Shown: positions 9,944 to 18,198, counted from the first letter of the stretch. The stretch is 40,128 bases of DNA from CAYUUW01 sp964448005 (GCA_964448005.1 CAYUUW010000010.1:1-40128); one strand, 5' to 3'. Numbers and translations: made by a program. The notes: generated by a model from the sequence alone, not told the origin.

Positions 9944-10725
9944 TATTTCTTGCATAGCTTCAGCCACCCCTCCAGCCCCACCGTCTTGGGGCTCTCCACT
10001 TCCGCCGTCGGGAAGTTGGCCCAATGCTCGTTCACCACGTCCCAAAAATCCTTCGGCAGGACCACATCGTTCTGCGCGATCTTCATGATGCAGCTCATCA
10101 CCTTCGGCTCCGGGTAAACGGAGCTGGGCGGCACATCGGCCACAATCTCAATGTCGCCGTAGGCCTGGGCCTGCAGGCTCACCCGGTAGCAGCGGGGTGG
10201 CTGGCCCATCAGCGTTTGGGCATAGTTCTTGTCCGTAATGAAGACCATGCCGTAGGGCTTGTGCGTCAGGTCCGACATAAAACGGCGGTACAGGCGGCCG
10301 CTCAGGTGGAAGGGGATGTTGCCGACCAGCAGGTAGTCTTCTTTCGGCGGGTCGTAGGTGAGGATGTCCTGGTTCCGCAGGGTGGGTTTTTTCCTGCGGG
10401 GCGCAATTTGTAGGGGCGCGATTAATCGCGCCCCTACATCGGCCGACCCTGCGGAACCGATTTTTCCCCTTAGAATTTCCAGCAATTCCTCATCAATCTC
10501 CAGCACGTCCACATTGTCGAATTTTTCTGCCAGTTTTTCCGTAATGTAGCCCAAGCCGCCGCCGATCTCCACAATCCTCGTTCCCGGCCGATGCACGGAG
10601 GCAATGGCTTGGATCAGGCGATCGATGATGGCCGGATCGCTGGTGAAGACCTGGCCGTGGTACTTGCGGGGGATCAGGCCGAGCCGCTCCAGCTCTTGCT
10701 GGCAGTTTTGTTGCTCTTGGTTCAT
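9943..10725 (-). CDS. rsmA: rRNA adenine N6-dimethyltransferase family (KsgA/Erm)
   Basis: 260 residues. KsgA dimethylates two adenines near the 3' end of 16S rRNA. Seen: GQVFTSDPAIIDRLI (24-38), the counterpart of GQNFL; SAM-binding VEIGGGLGYIT (52-62); VDVLEID; catalytic motif GNIPF (135-139) in place of NLPY; C-terminal PSSVYPEPKVMS. The usual KsgA C-terminal domain is abbreviated, so an Erm-like or divergent role is possible. Residues 90-118 are encoded by an 88-bp palindromic element (10371-10458) and have no counterpart in the family. The ATG at 10725 lies 5 bp from the palindromic element at 10730. Confidence 0.85.
   Translation of the reverse strand: MNQEQQNCQQELERLGLIPRKYHGQVFTSDPAIIDRLIQAIASVHRPGTRIVEIGGGLGYITEKLAEKFDNVDVLEIDEELLEILRGKIGSAGSADVGARLIAPLQIAPRRKKPTLRNQDILTYDPPKEDYLLVGNIPFHLSGRLYRRFMSDLTHKPYGMVFITDKNYAQTLMGQPPRCYRVSLQAQAYGDIEIVADVPPSSVYPEPKVMSCIMKIAQNDVVLPKDFWDVVNEHWANFPTAEVESPKTVGLEGWLKLCKK
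10371..10458. repeat. MITE-like palindromic element inside the KsgA-family gene
   Basis: Perfect 13-bp terminal inverted repeats (GGTTCCGCAGGGT at 10371-10383, complement at 10446-10458) enclose a perfect 28-bp palindrome (10410-10437, half-site GTAGGGGCGCGATT). The reading frame continues through it. GTAGGGGCGCGATT-type palindromes are dispersed repeats in many bacterial genomes. Confidence 0.8.
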
Positions 10726-10729
10726 TTTC

Positions 10730-10796
10730 TTAGCTTAGGAGCTTATCCGCTTCGCTAGCTTATAAGCTTATTAAGCTCTGTAAGCTCCTAAGCTAA
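10730..10796. repeat. 67-bp AAGCTTA-rich element with 16-bp terminal inverted repeats
   Basis: TTAGCTTAGGAGCTTA (10730-10745) and its exact complement (10781-10796) enclose further AAGCTTATAAGCTTA units. A diverged copy in opposite orientation lies at 27255-27312. It fills the gap between the divergent KsgA-family and O-antigen ligase genes. Confidence 0.75.
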
Positions 10797-10810
10797 TATA
10801 CAAAACCCAA

Positions 10811-10839
10811 TTCAATTCCTCAATAACAAAAGGTATAGT
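10811..10839 (+). promoter_or_regulatory. Promoter of O-antigen ligase-like gene, leaderless
   Basis: -35 TTCAAT (10811-10816), 17-bp spacer, -10 TATAGT (10834-10839). The ATG follows after only 7 nt, at 10847, so the mRNA should be leaderless. Confidence 0.5.
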
Positions 10840-10846
10840 GTGAGAG

Positions 10847-12109
10847 ATGCAAACCCTGCTCCGCTTCCTCTTCGGCCTCTTGATTTTGGCTCCTGTTGCA
10901 GGGGAGCTCTTCCGCATCCCTGTGGGTCCGCTGGAGCTTCTGCCTGCCGACCTGATCATTCCAGCAATCTTCATCGCATGGGTGATTCACAAGGTCCGCA
11001 GCGATAGGCACTGGCGCTGGGGCAAGGTTGGCAAGATGGCCATGCTCTTTCTTTTCGTTGTCACGCTGAGCTATTCCCTCAATCTGCTGCGCTTCGATCC
11101 GGAGCAAATGCTCTCGGCTTTTCCTGCCCTGGGGCGCCTGGGCATGTACGTGGTGCTGGCCCCCATGGCCTACGATCTGCTTCATAATGATTCCAGCGGC
11201 CGTTTCCGCAAGATGCTTTTGGCTTGCATGCTGCTGGCCATGCTCCTGATTGCCCTGCTGGGCTTCGCGCAGCTGCATTTCTTCCCCAGCTTCCTGGAGC
11301 TGGGCCTTTACCTGGACGGGTGGGATCCTCACATCGGGAGGCTGCTTTCCACCTGGTTCGATCCGAATTTCGTCGCAGGCTACTTGGCGTTCATGCTGCC
11401 TGTGGCTTTGGCCTTGGCGCTCTATTTTTGGCGGATCCGGCGCTACTGGCTTTTCGCCCTGCTGGCTTTCCTGGCCCTCATTGCTCTGGTGGCCCTTTAC
11501 CTCACTTTCTCCCGTAGCGGCTATTTGGCCTTCTTGGCTGCCTTGGGCCTGCTTTCCCTGCTCAAGTCTCCTCGGCTTCTGGCGGCGGGGCTGCTGGCTT
11601 TCGCGCTGGCCTTCAGCGCTTCGCCCCGCATGCAGCAGCGCAGCCTGGAGGCGGTGGATTCGGCCAAATCGCTGATCGGGCTGGATTCGCAGAAGCCTCT
11701 GGATCCCACGGCCCGATTCCGGGTGGAATCCTGGCAGATCGCCGGGGAGATCATCGCCGAGCATCCGCTGCTGGGCATTGGCTACAACCGCTACGCCCAC
11801 GAGATCAATCGGCGGGGCTACGGGGAGCTTTCTGGCCATGCGTCCAGCGGCTCGGACAGCTCGCTCCTCACGATTTGGGCGACCACGGGCCTTTTCGGGC
11901 TTCTGAGCTACTTGGCCATGGCCTTTGTGGCGGCCGCCCTGGCCTTCCGCCGGGCCTGGACTGCCTCGGATCTGCCGAGCACCCGTTCTGCAGGCCTGCT
12001 GGCCGGCTTCGGAGGGCTTTTCGTCCATTCCTTCTTCGTCAATTCGCTGCTGTACGCCCTCATCATGACCACTTTCTGGGTAGGCTTGGCGCTGCTGGAT
12101 GAGATATAG
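10847..12109 (+). CDS. O-antigen ligase/polymerase-like membrane protein
   Basis: 420 residues with about 11-12 membrane helices and the large extracytoplasmic loop (about residues 270-345) typical of the Wzy_C/WaaL superfamily, which joins or polymerises undecaprenyl-linked glycans. Family features seen: a Y-L-F-S-R-S-G segment (YLTFSRSGYLAFLA, near 218-231), loop ARFRVESWQIAGEIIAEHPLLGIGYNRYAHE (about 286-316), and H/S-rich SGHASSGSDSSLLTIWATTGLFGLL. The acceptor cannot be told from sequence. rmlA and a GT4 glycosyltransferase elsewhere in the window fit a surface-polysaccharide pathway. Confidence 0.85.
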   Translation: MQTLLRFLFGLLILAPVAGELFRIPVGPLELLPADLIIPAIFIAWVIHKVRSDRHWRWGKVGKMAMLFLFVVTLSYSLNLLRFDPEQMLSAFPALGRLGMYVVLAPMAYDLLHNDSSGRFRKMLLACMLLAMLLIALLGFAQLHFFPSFLELGLYLDGWDPHIGRLLSTWFDPNFVAGYLAFMLPVALALALYFWRIRRYWLFALLAFLALIALVALYLTFSRSGYLAFLAALGLLSLLKSPRLLAAGLLAFALAFSASPRMQQRSLEAVDSAKSLIGLDSQKPLDPTARFRVESWQIAGEIIAEHPLLGIGYNRYAHEINRRGYGELSGHASSGSDSSLLTIWATTGLFGLLSYLAMAFVAAALAFRRAWTASDLPSTRSAGLLAGFGGLFVHSFFVNSLLYALIMTTFWVGLALLDEI

Positions 12110-12117
12110 CGAAAGAA

Positions 12118-12146
12118 TTGACAGGTTTTTTATTAGATGATTGAAT
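12118..12146 (+). promoter_or_regulatory. Possible promoter of the lipoprotein gene
   Basis: -35 TTGACA (12118-12123) is perfect; 17 bp later lies a weak -10 TTGAAT (12141-12146). ATG is at 12179. Confidence 0.4.
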
Positions 12147-12178
12147 GACAAACCTTCTATCAAGCTAACCCCTAAAGA

Positions 12179-13090
12179 ATGAAAAAGATATTTGAATCAA
12201 CATCTCAACTGACGAGTTTGGCTGGGGCTGCATTAGGGTCTTTCATGTTTTTGGCTACAAGTTGTAACCTTCCATCTGCACAGGAGGTTGCCAAAGCCGA
12301 ACGAGATGCACGATCTGCTTCGGATGGAATGGAACGTTTTAAGCTGGAGCTTAGAAATTCAGTTGTAAGCTGTAGGCAGAAAATTTCAGCCGTACGGAGG
12401 CCTCGAGATATGACCGTAGGAGATGGTTTCAACTACGATGCTCGCCAGCTAGTTGAAAATAGAGCTTGGATTGATAATCGAGAGGGCATTCTGGTTCAAC
12501 ATACATTAATTGAGTGCTATACAGAATTGGGGACTGCCCAGGAGGCTCGTCGAGCAGAAGATGAGAAAATTGCTGCACTCGAGAACTTACAACAAGAAAG
12601 AGCTAAGCTTAGAGACATTGTGTGTGAGGAATATCCTGCGGATAGAGTTTGCAATCCAGAATATGCCAATAGTCCAGATTTTGCCGCACATTGCTATTTT
12701 GATAGAGCTGATTTACCTCATCCCAGAGATATACCCGCTCAAATGGATGGTATGGACTGTAATAGATATGAAGGTTATTTGTTAGCTGATTTGGAGGAAG
12801 TGATTAATGTATGGGGTCAATTTAGCATGGGTGAAAGCTCGTGGATGGATGATGCAGATGAAGATTTTACAGAAGCCGGAGGTTTATCCTTGCTTGCTGA
12901 GATGAGAGAAAAACCATCTTTAGTTAATAAAGTCGCAAAATCCCTTGGCTTATCAACTTCTGAGCTAAGAAAACGAATTGAAGTTTTAAGAAAAATTAGT
13001 AATGAGTATAAATCTGGTCATTTTGATGCGAATGAAACACTTCCTATTCGTTTCGCCTTATTGGAGGAAATACCAACCCAGAAAAAATAA
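12179..13090 (+). CDS. Putative lipoprotein of unknown function, AT-rich
   Basis: 303 residues. N-terminal signal sequence with hydrophobic core SLAGAALGSFMFLATSC; Cys29 could be the lipidated residue, though the lipobox (A-T-S-C) is imperfect. The mature part is charged and has a coiled-coil-prone stretch (about 117-145), a Cys-rich middle (CEEYPADRVC, HCYF, MDCNRYEGY) and a C-terminal helical segment (SLGLSTSELRKRIEVLRKISNEY). No family recognised. Its codons are much richer in A/T than the flanking O-antigen ligase and envelope genes, suggesting recent acquisition. It converges on the MazF toxin gene. Confidence 0.75.
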   Translation: MKKIFESTSQLTSLAGAALGSFMFLATSCNLPSAQEVAKAERDARSASDGMERFKLELRNSVVSCRQKISAVRRPRDMTVGDGFNYDARQLVENRAWIDNREGILVQHTLIECYTELGTAQEARRAEDEKIAALENLQQERAKLRDIVCEEYPADRVCNPEYANSPDFAAHCYFDRADLPHPRDIPAQMDGMDCNRYEGYLLADLEEVINVWGQFSMGESSWMDDADEDFTEAGGLSLLAEMREKPSLVNKVAKSLGLSTSELRKRIEVLRKISNEYKSGHFDANETLPIRFALLEEIPTQKK

Positions 13091-13170
13091 GCATTTCAAA
13101 ATAGATTATTTGTTTTTTTTGGGATTGTTGGTTGGGTTGGATCCTGATCAAGGCTTACAGCTTAGCTTGC

Positions 13171-13503
13171 CTAATAAATCAGCACCTCGTTCAGGGCAAA
13201 AATAGCCTTCTTCAACTGTTCCTTGCTCACCCGGCCCAGGCGTTCGCCGAGGCGCTTCCCGGAAAGGGTCCGGATCTGGAAGGTGAGGATTTCCGAATCT
13301 TTTTCCAGCCCGTTGCCTGGGCTTTTAGGAATGAAGACGGAGCCTGGATAATCCTTTTTTGACGAGGAAAAAGGGCACACGATGACTAGGCCTAAATGCT
13401 CGTTCATCGCATTCCCCGAAACAATCAGCACGGGCCGTTTTCCATTCTGCTCCCTGCCCAGGGCTGGGTTCAGTTCGGCCCAATAGATCTCGCCTTGCTT
13501 CAT
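13171..13503 (-). CDS. MazF/PemK-family mRNA interferase toxin
   Basis: 110 residues, usual family length. MazF toxins cleave RNA at short sequences and arrest growth when antitoxin is lost. Seen: N-terminal KQGEIYWAELNPALGREQNGKRPVLIVS (G-x-I-x-W and RPVLIVS hallmarks), VIVCPFSSS, GSVFIP, and QIRTLSGKRLGERLGRVS (D/Q-I-R-T plus the G-x-L hallmark). The ATG overlaps the antitoxin stop by 4 nt (13500-13503), giving translational coupling with the antitoxin first. Confidence 0.92.
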   Translation of the reverse strand: MKQGEIYWAELNPALGREQNGKRPVLIVSGNAMNEHLGLVIVCPFSSSKKDYPGSVFIPKSPGNGLEKDSEILTFQIRTLSGKRLGERLGRVSKEQLKKAIFALNEVLIY

Positions 13504-13751
13504 AGGTCCAATTGCTTAAGCTGCCCTTCATAATCTTCCACCCCCATTTCGGCCAATTCAAAAAGATCGGCATCTTTGGAGGCGCGCTTGAATCCCTCGG
13601 CGAAGGTGCGGCGCTTCGCCTGGAAACGATAGGCTTTTAGGGCTTCCTCCAGAACCGAGCGCTGGGTGCTGCGCTGCTCCTTGGAAAATTCCCGCAGCCA
13701 CTGCAGAAGCTCTGCAGAGAGGGCGGTGGTGAACATTGGAGCGTTTGCCAT
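13500..13751 (-). CDS. Ribbon-helix-helix-like antitoxin partner of MazF
   Basis: 83 residues. N-terminal strand plus two helices (MFTTALSAELLQWLREFSKEQRSTQRSVLEEALKAYRFQ) look like a ribbon-helix-helix DNA-binding domain; the acidic C-terminus (DADLFELAEMGVEDYEGQLKQLDL) would wrap the toxin. Assignment rests on the 4-nt overlap with the toxin and this layout. A consensus-like promoter with a palindrome over its -10 lies just upstream, as expected for autoregulation. Confidence 0.85.
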   Translation of the reverse strand: MANAPMFTTALSAELLQWLREFSKEQRSTQRSVLEEALKAYRFQAKRRTFAEGFKRASKDADLFELAEMGVEDYEGQLKQLDL

Positions 13752-13771
13752 AAAAAAATTAAATAAATTTC

Positions 13772-13806
13772 TTAAATATTATATTTAAATATTCTCCAAA
13801 GGTCAA
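13772..13806 (-). promoter_or_regulatory. Toxin-antitoxin promoter with palindromic operator
   Basis: Minus strand: -35 TTGACC (13801-13806), 17-bp spacer, -10 TATAAT (13778-13783). A perfect 8-bp inverted repeat TTAAATAT-T-ATATTTAA (13772-13788) covers the -10, a natural site for repression by the antitoxin. Confidence 0.7.
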
Positions 13807-13829
13807 ACCTCTATTTTTTGCCAAGTTCA

Positions 13830-13856
13830 AGAGCCCCGACGTGACGTCGGGGCTCT
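13830..13856. repeat. 12-bp-stem hairpin, weak terminator or REP palindrome
   Basis: AGAGCCCCGACG-TGA-CGTCGGGGCTCT. It lies 19 bp after the stop of the minus-strand gene at 13875 but lacks a clear T-run on either strand, so it may be a REP-like palindrome. Confidence 0.5.
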
Positions 13857-13874
13857 GTGAAGTTCCGGGGTGGC

Positions 13875-14654
13875 CTACTGCCAAGAGGCCAGCGTTTTTT
13901 CCAGCCAGCTGGTTGGCATGTACACGAAGCGATTGGGGCAGCTTCGGCCGCAATCCTGGTCGTAGCGAACGAAGCCCACCTCCGTCAGGTAGTCGGCCAC
14001 CGTTCGGTTATCGGCGACTTTCTGATCGGGGTGCAGCGGCATCACCACGATGCCGAAATGCGAGAGGCTGTGGCCAGGTTTGCCGGCCAGACTTGTGTCG
14101 CCATTTGCCGCACTGAAGAGGCGCTCCTGATGATCCATGGATCGCCAGGCGCCGGAGGCGCGCAGCTCGATGGTCATGGCCTCGCCGCTGTCTGCCCACA
14201 CGGCCTCGTTGGCTGCCTCGAATGCTTCCGCGGCGGGTTTGGCCAGGTGCAGCTCTGCTTTGTTCCAGGCCGAGTCGTAGCCTTTGCCTTCGGCTTTCAT
14301 TCGCCGCAGCGTGTCCTCCCAGGGGCGCAAGGGCTTCCACCAGGCTTCCGGATGGTGCAGGCGCTGGAGGCGCATTTTGCGCAGCTCGAGGCCGCTCAGC
14401 GCTTCAGCCTCTTCCAGGCGCGATTCTGACGTGCAGATCCGTCCGAGCTTTCGGAGGCAAATTTCCTCCCCTCCTTGCTTTTCTTTTTGCTCGTAATAGG
14501 CCTGATCTTCAGGCCCTCGGGGCGAAAAGCTTTCGAAGTACTTGTTGTCGTGCTCTTCGGGAACGTGTTCGTATCCCCAGTAAATCAATGCTGTCAGGAG
14601 GAGTAAGATAGTGGTTGTGATCAGGATGTAGCTTGTCCAAAACTTGCGTGACAT
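13875..14654 (-). CDS. Membrane-anchored VanY-like protein, degenerate zinc site
   Basis: 259 residues from ATG 14654; one N-terminal membrane helix (9-27, ILITTTILLLLTALIYWGY), then an extracytoplasmic domain. The C-terminal half resembles VanY/DdcB D,D-carboxypeptidases: an ELRASGAWRSMDHQERLF segment matches 'xxSGYRSxxxQxxLF', then KPGHSLSHFGIVVMP stands where the family has SxHxxGxAxD. In a gapless alignment the zinc Asp is Met and the His is Ser, so peptidase activity is doubtful. The frame stays open upstream to 14864, but family similarity and the MSRKFW helix favour 14654. A promoter at 14855-14883 implies a leader of about 190 nt. Confidence 0.6.
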   Translation of the reverse strand: MSRKFWTSYILITTTILLLLTALIYWGYEHVPEEHDNKYFESFSPRGPEDQAYYEQKEKQGGEEICLRKLGRICTSESRLEEAEALSGLELRKMRLQRLHHPEAWWKPLRPWEDTLRRMKAEGKGYDSAWNKAELHLAKPAAEAFEAANEAVWADSGEAMTIELRASGAWRSMDHQERLFSAANGDTSLAGKPGHSLSHFGIVVMPLHPDQKVADNRTVADYLTEVGFVRYDQDCGRSCPNRFVYMPTSWLEKTLASWQ

Positions 14655-15101
14655 CTTTCGCCTTTCGTGTTTTGTTTCCGGTAGCCTTCCAGGCTCCATT
14701 CGGGCTGCCCAAAAGGCTTCCGGAAACGGCTCTCTGCCCGGAACTTCTCGCTCTCCAGTCGGGGCCACACCCTGCGAACAGAGGGTTGGCCACAGGAACT
14801 GAGGGGCAGAAATCGGGTCAGCGAGCGCCGGTGCTGCTAAGGATCGTTGGCTGAAAAATAACATAAAAATTAAATTACGTCAATAAAAATTCAGCGCCCC
14901 GTCTCTTTGATTGGCGCCTATTTTTCTGTTTCTTTACTGAAGAATAATGAGCGGGAAAATCAGGTCAGATTCTTCGCTGCGCTCTGAATGACGGATGGGC
15001 TCAGTCAAATCGTAGGCAGGTCGGGGCACGGAATGACAGGCGGGGAATGAGAAAGGGGTCCCTCCACCTTGGTCGGGACGACGAAAAAGAGGGGCTTTAG
15101 G
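14655..15101. other. Intergenic region: long leader plus REP repeats
   Basis: No gene called. The half nearest 14654 would be the long, GC-rich leader of the VanY-like gene; it includes a hairpin with arms GGCCAACCCT/AGGGTGTGGCC (about 14759-14792). REP-type copies lie at 14967-14992 (AGATTCTTCGCTGCGC...) and 15027-15037 (CACGGAATGAC). Confidence 0.5.
14855..14883 (-). promoter_or_regulatory. Possible promoter of VanY-like gene
   Basis: Minus strand: -35 TTGACG (14878-14883), 17-bp spacer, -10 TATTTT (14855-14860). Confidence 0.4.
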
Positions 15102-15130
15102 TTGATTTCCCCCCCGTTTTTTGCTAAAAT
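15102..15130 (+). promoter_or_regulatory. Promoter of the FecR-like envelope gene
   Basis: -35 TTGATT (15102-15107), 17-bp spacer, -10 TAAAAT (15125-15130); ATG at 15148. Confidence 0.55.
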
Positions 15131-15147
15131 AGATAGAAAAAAAATAA

Positions 15148-17985
15148 ATGGAGCAAAGCAAAAACAGCATCTTCTCGCCCCGCATTGTTGCCCTTTCGCT
15201 CCTTTTCATGCTGGCCAATGCGGCCTTCTATTTCCTGCTGTTCTCCTCGTCCCGCTCCGGCCCGCCCGAGCCTTTGGGCCCGTGGATCGCCTTCTCCGGC
15301 TCCGCCCCGCAGATCGCTTCCCCCTACGCCCCCTCCGTAGGGCCTGCCCAGCAGGGGCAGCTGATGATGGTGGGCGCCAGCCTTTCCACAGGGCCAGGCC
15401 AGTTCGCCGAAATCCTGCTGGGGGGCAATGCGGTTCGGCTGGACGAAAACACCCAGCTTGTTTTGCTGCAGAACAATCTTCCGCCGGAGGCCAATGGGCT
15501 TTCCTGGCCTAGCCGCTTGGCTTTCCGCCTTCAGAAAGGCTCGCTTTGGATCAAGGCTTCTGATCCTATTCTTGTTCTTGCTCCTCGAGTTTCGCTTCAT
15601 CTCCAGAGTGCTTCCGGAGCTTTTTTCCATAGCCCAGAGGGCCTCAATCGCTCCATGGTGTTCAGCGGAACAGGGGATTTGGCTCTTTACGGAGAAGACC
15701 AGCGGCCCATTGCTTCTTTGGCCCTCCCCCTTTTTTCCCAAGCCACTTTCCTGGATGCTTCCATCCTTCCGGATTTTGCCTTGCTGCAGCCCTCCAAGCT
15801 TAAGAAGGAGCTCCGGGTCTCCCCGCTTTCCAAAGAGGTGATGCAGGACCCTTGGGTCTTGGCCAATCAGGCGGTGGACGGCGAGCTGCCCGGGGCCGCC
15901 CTGGAGCCGATCCATTCTTTCCTGGGCTACGCCTTTAGGCAGGGGGCAAACGGCTTCCGGTCGACCCTCTCTTTCTACGCCTCGGGCGATCGGCGCGCTT
16001 TTTTCGCCCGGGCCAAAAACATCCTCCGCTACTGGTCCGGAGGGGTGGCCGAGGGCAACAGCCTCAAAAGAGCTCAGGCACTCGAGCGTTCGTGGAAAGC
16101 CCTTTCCCCTTTGCTGGAGGGGCCCGAGTGGAGCGCATGGAGGAGGGGGCATTTCTTCGCCTTGCCGTGGGGCGAAGCCGATTCCGCCCAATTCCTGCTT
16201 AAGCGGATGCTGCTTTCGGAACTTTCTTCCCCTGAAAACGCCAGAATCCTGCGCGCCCCCCTCGCCCAGGCCCGATGGCACCTTTCAAGGAACGAGCCGG
16301 CCCAAGCCGATCGCTTGGCGGAGCTTTGGCTCTCCGAATGGAAGGCTCTTCCTGCCCAAAGCTTTCCTGAAGAAATGGGGCAGCAGTTGGACATGGTGCG
16401 CCAGCTGGCCTTGGCCTATGCCGATCGCATCTCCCTTCGTTGGCTTTCCCTTGCGGATGAAGCCTCCGCCCTGGCTGCAGCCGGGCAGCCCGCTATGGAG
16501 GACTTCAGCCTTTCCCTGACCCAGGAGCGGCTAGATGCGGTGGCGGCCTTGCTGGGGGCTTACCGCTACGGCGAAGCCAAGCAGTATCTTAAGGCCTCTT
16601 ACTTGGCCCTGCAGCAGGTTCCTGCCCCAGCCCTTTCGGCCAGCCAGGAGGTTTTCCTGCAGATGGGGAAGCTCTTGGCCCAGCGCATCGAATACGCTCA
16701 AACGGAGCTCCGCTCCTCGCCGGTTCCCATCGACGAGGAGGCGTTCCGCCTCTTCATCCAGAAGAAGAACAGGGATGAGCTACTTTCCAGCGACCTCAAG
16801 TCTTTCCTTTCCGATGGGGAGCCTGTGCTTGCTCCCTCCGATATGATCCACCTTCCTTCCGCGGAAGAGGCCTTGGCTTGGCTGGCCGAAGCCGGCATTC
16901 GGGTCAGCGCTTCCGGCATCGAGCCGCTGGAGGGCCGCCTGGTCTTTTCGCTGAAGGGCGCCGAGCTTTCCGAAGCCGGGAAGGACCTCCAGGTTTTCGA
17001 TGCCCTTTACGACCCTTTCTCCGCCTCCTTTTCTCAGATCCTCACCCAGCAGGGGCGCGCGCTGAAGGGGTCCTTCGCGCTTTCGGACCTGAAGTCCGCC
17101 CTTCGCCCCTCCGAAATCCTTCCCTCTCCCGGAGAGGGGGAATCAGCCGATCCAGACACGCTTTTGAGCCAAGCCGAACAAGAGGAGGCCGGCCGGCAGC
17201 AGGCCGTTGCCGAAGGGGTGGCCCAAAGGCTGGCCATGGCCCAATTGGAGAAGGCGGGATTCCTTTTAGCCAGTCCGAAGGTCCTGGAGGTGCTCGATCC
17301 TTTGGGCTTGGACCGTTTCTCCGTTCGGCAATCTGCTCTCCGCTCCCAGGACGGCCTCCGCAATGAGGAGGTCTCTTTCCGCTACGATTCGTCTTCGCAG
17401 GAGCTTTCGGAGATTGCCCAGCTTCCGGCAGGCGAGCCTCTTCTGGATCGGGCAGGCTTGGCTGAAGCCCGGGAGAGGATTTTCGCCGCTCTGGATAGGC
17501 GCCAAGAGGAGTCTGCGGCCCTGGACCTTTTGAAGAAGGCCCTGGAAGGCCAGCCGGTGAAATGGGAGCCTTCGCAGGTCCGATTCCTTTCGCCTCAGCT
17601 CCTGCAGCTTCCCCAAATCCGCCTCTTGGCTCCGCCTCTCGATTTCAGCGGGCTTTTCGATGCGTCTGCCGGCAGCTTTTCGGTGCTCAGCCACTCCCTG
17701 CATTCGGGGTACCGGGTGACGATGGAAGAGTACCTGAGCGGACTGCTTTTGGCCTACGCCAAAAGCCTTTTCGCCCAGCAGGGGCTCCCGACCGAAACAG
17801 GCCAATGGAGCGCCCTGCCCGCTTCCGCCGAAGTATCGGCCGAAGGGTATTCCTACGGCAACTTCGAATTCTCATTCCTCTTCGATGCCGCCGCCGGCCG
17901 CTTCAAGCGACTAGAGGCCAAGGGGCCGGGCTGGGTGGTGGAGGATGCGGAGTTTGAAGATCTGAAGAGTTTGGCGTTCAAATAG
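15148..17985 (+). CDS. Large membrane-anchored envelope protein with FecR-like domain
   Basis: 945 residues. One N-terminal membrane helix (about 11-33, VALSLLFMLANAAFYFLLF), the rest probably outside the membrane. Residues about 70-150 resemble a FecR domain (GQFAEILLGGNAVRLDENTQ, then LAFRLQKGSLWIKASD). Residues 215-500 are helical and may be TPR-like. The C-terminal third has up to three related alpha/beta segments with the pattern 'GF.VS...L...G..V.F......' (near 585-640, 700-750, 850-940), each followed by a D/E-rich helix. No overall family is recognised; a surface or septal scaffold is only a guess. TAG stop at 17983-17985. Confidence 0.8.
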   Translation: MEQSKNSIFSPRIVALSLLFMLANAAFYFLLFSSSRSGPPEPLGPWIAFSGSAPQIASPYAPSVGPAQQGQLMMVGASLSTGPGQFAEILLGGNAVRLDENTQLVLLQNNLPPEANGLSWPSRLAFRLQKGSLWIKASDPILVLAPRVSLHLQSASGAFFHSPEGLNRSMVFSGTGDLALYGEDQRPIASLALPLFSQATFLDASILPDFALLQPSKLKKELRVSPLSKEVMQDPWVLANQAVDGELPGAALEPIHSFLGYAFRQGANGFRSTLSFYASGDRRAFFARAKNILRYWSGGVAEGNSLKRAQALERSWKALSPLLEGPEWSAWRRGHFFALPWGEADSAQFLLKRMLLSELSSPENARILRAPLAQARWHLSRNEPAQADRLAELWLSEWKALPAQSFPEEMGQQLDMVRQLALAYADRISLRWLSLADEASALAAAGQPAMEDFSLSLTQERLDAVAALLGAYRYGEAKQYLKASYLALQQVPAPALSASQEVFLQMGKLLAQRIEYAQTELRSSPVPIDEEAFRLFIQKKNRDELLSSDLKSFLSDGEPVLAPSDMIHLPSAEEALAWLAEAGIRVSASGIEPLEGRLVFSLKGAELSEAGKDLQVFDALYDPFSASFSQILTQQGRALKGSFALSDLKSALRPSEILPSPGEGESADPDTLLSQAEQEEAGRQQAVAEGVAQRLAMAQLEKAGFLLASPKVLEVLDPLGLDRFSVRQSALRSQDGLRNEEVSFRYDSSSQELSEIAQLPAGEPLLDRAGLAEARERIFAALDRRQEESAALDLLKKALEGQPVKWEPSQVRFLSPQLLQLPQIRLLAPPLDFSGLFDASAGSFSVLSHSLHSGYRVTMEEYLSGLLLAYAKSLFAQQGLPTETGQWSALPASAEVSAEGYSYGNFEFSFLFDAAAGRFKRLEAKGPGWVVEDAEFEDLKSLAFK

Positions 17986-18169
17986 TGAGATTATGGGGAG
18001 TTTTGGCCTGCCTGCCGGCAGGGATAGTTGTTATTATTGAGAGCCCCCCTCTGTCATTCCGACCGAAGCGCAGCGCAGCGGAGGAATCTTCACCATATTT
18101 CCTTTCTCTTCTCTTTTTCTCAAATTTCCCAATAATCCCTATCACTCCCAATCATCCCCCAATAGGCCC
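17986..18169. repeat. Repeat-filled gap upstream of gyrB
   Basis: The gap holds: AGATTATGGGGAG (17989-18001) and ATTATTGAGAG (about 18032), both of the AATAATCCC family on the opposite strand; a CCTGCCGGCAGG palindrome (18011-18022); a REP copy (18052-18090); and a CCCAATAATCCC / CCCAATCATCCC array (18128-18165). Confidence 0.6.
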
Positions 18170-18198
18170 TAGACACTTCTCGGCCTGTGCGATACACT
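18170..18198 (+). promoter_or_regulatory. Promoter of gyrB
   Basis: -35 TAGACA (18170-18175), 17-bp spacer, -10 TACACT (18193-18198). The ATG at 18248 is about 42 nt downstream of the predicted start. Confidence 0.6.

Noticed and set aside
10820..12163. A 447-codon open frame opposite the O-antigen ligase-like gene
   Set aside because: Composition (Q/R/H/E-rich, no domain) is that of antisense of a membrane-protein gene; the plus-strand gene has clear helices and its own promoter.
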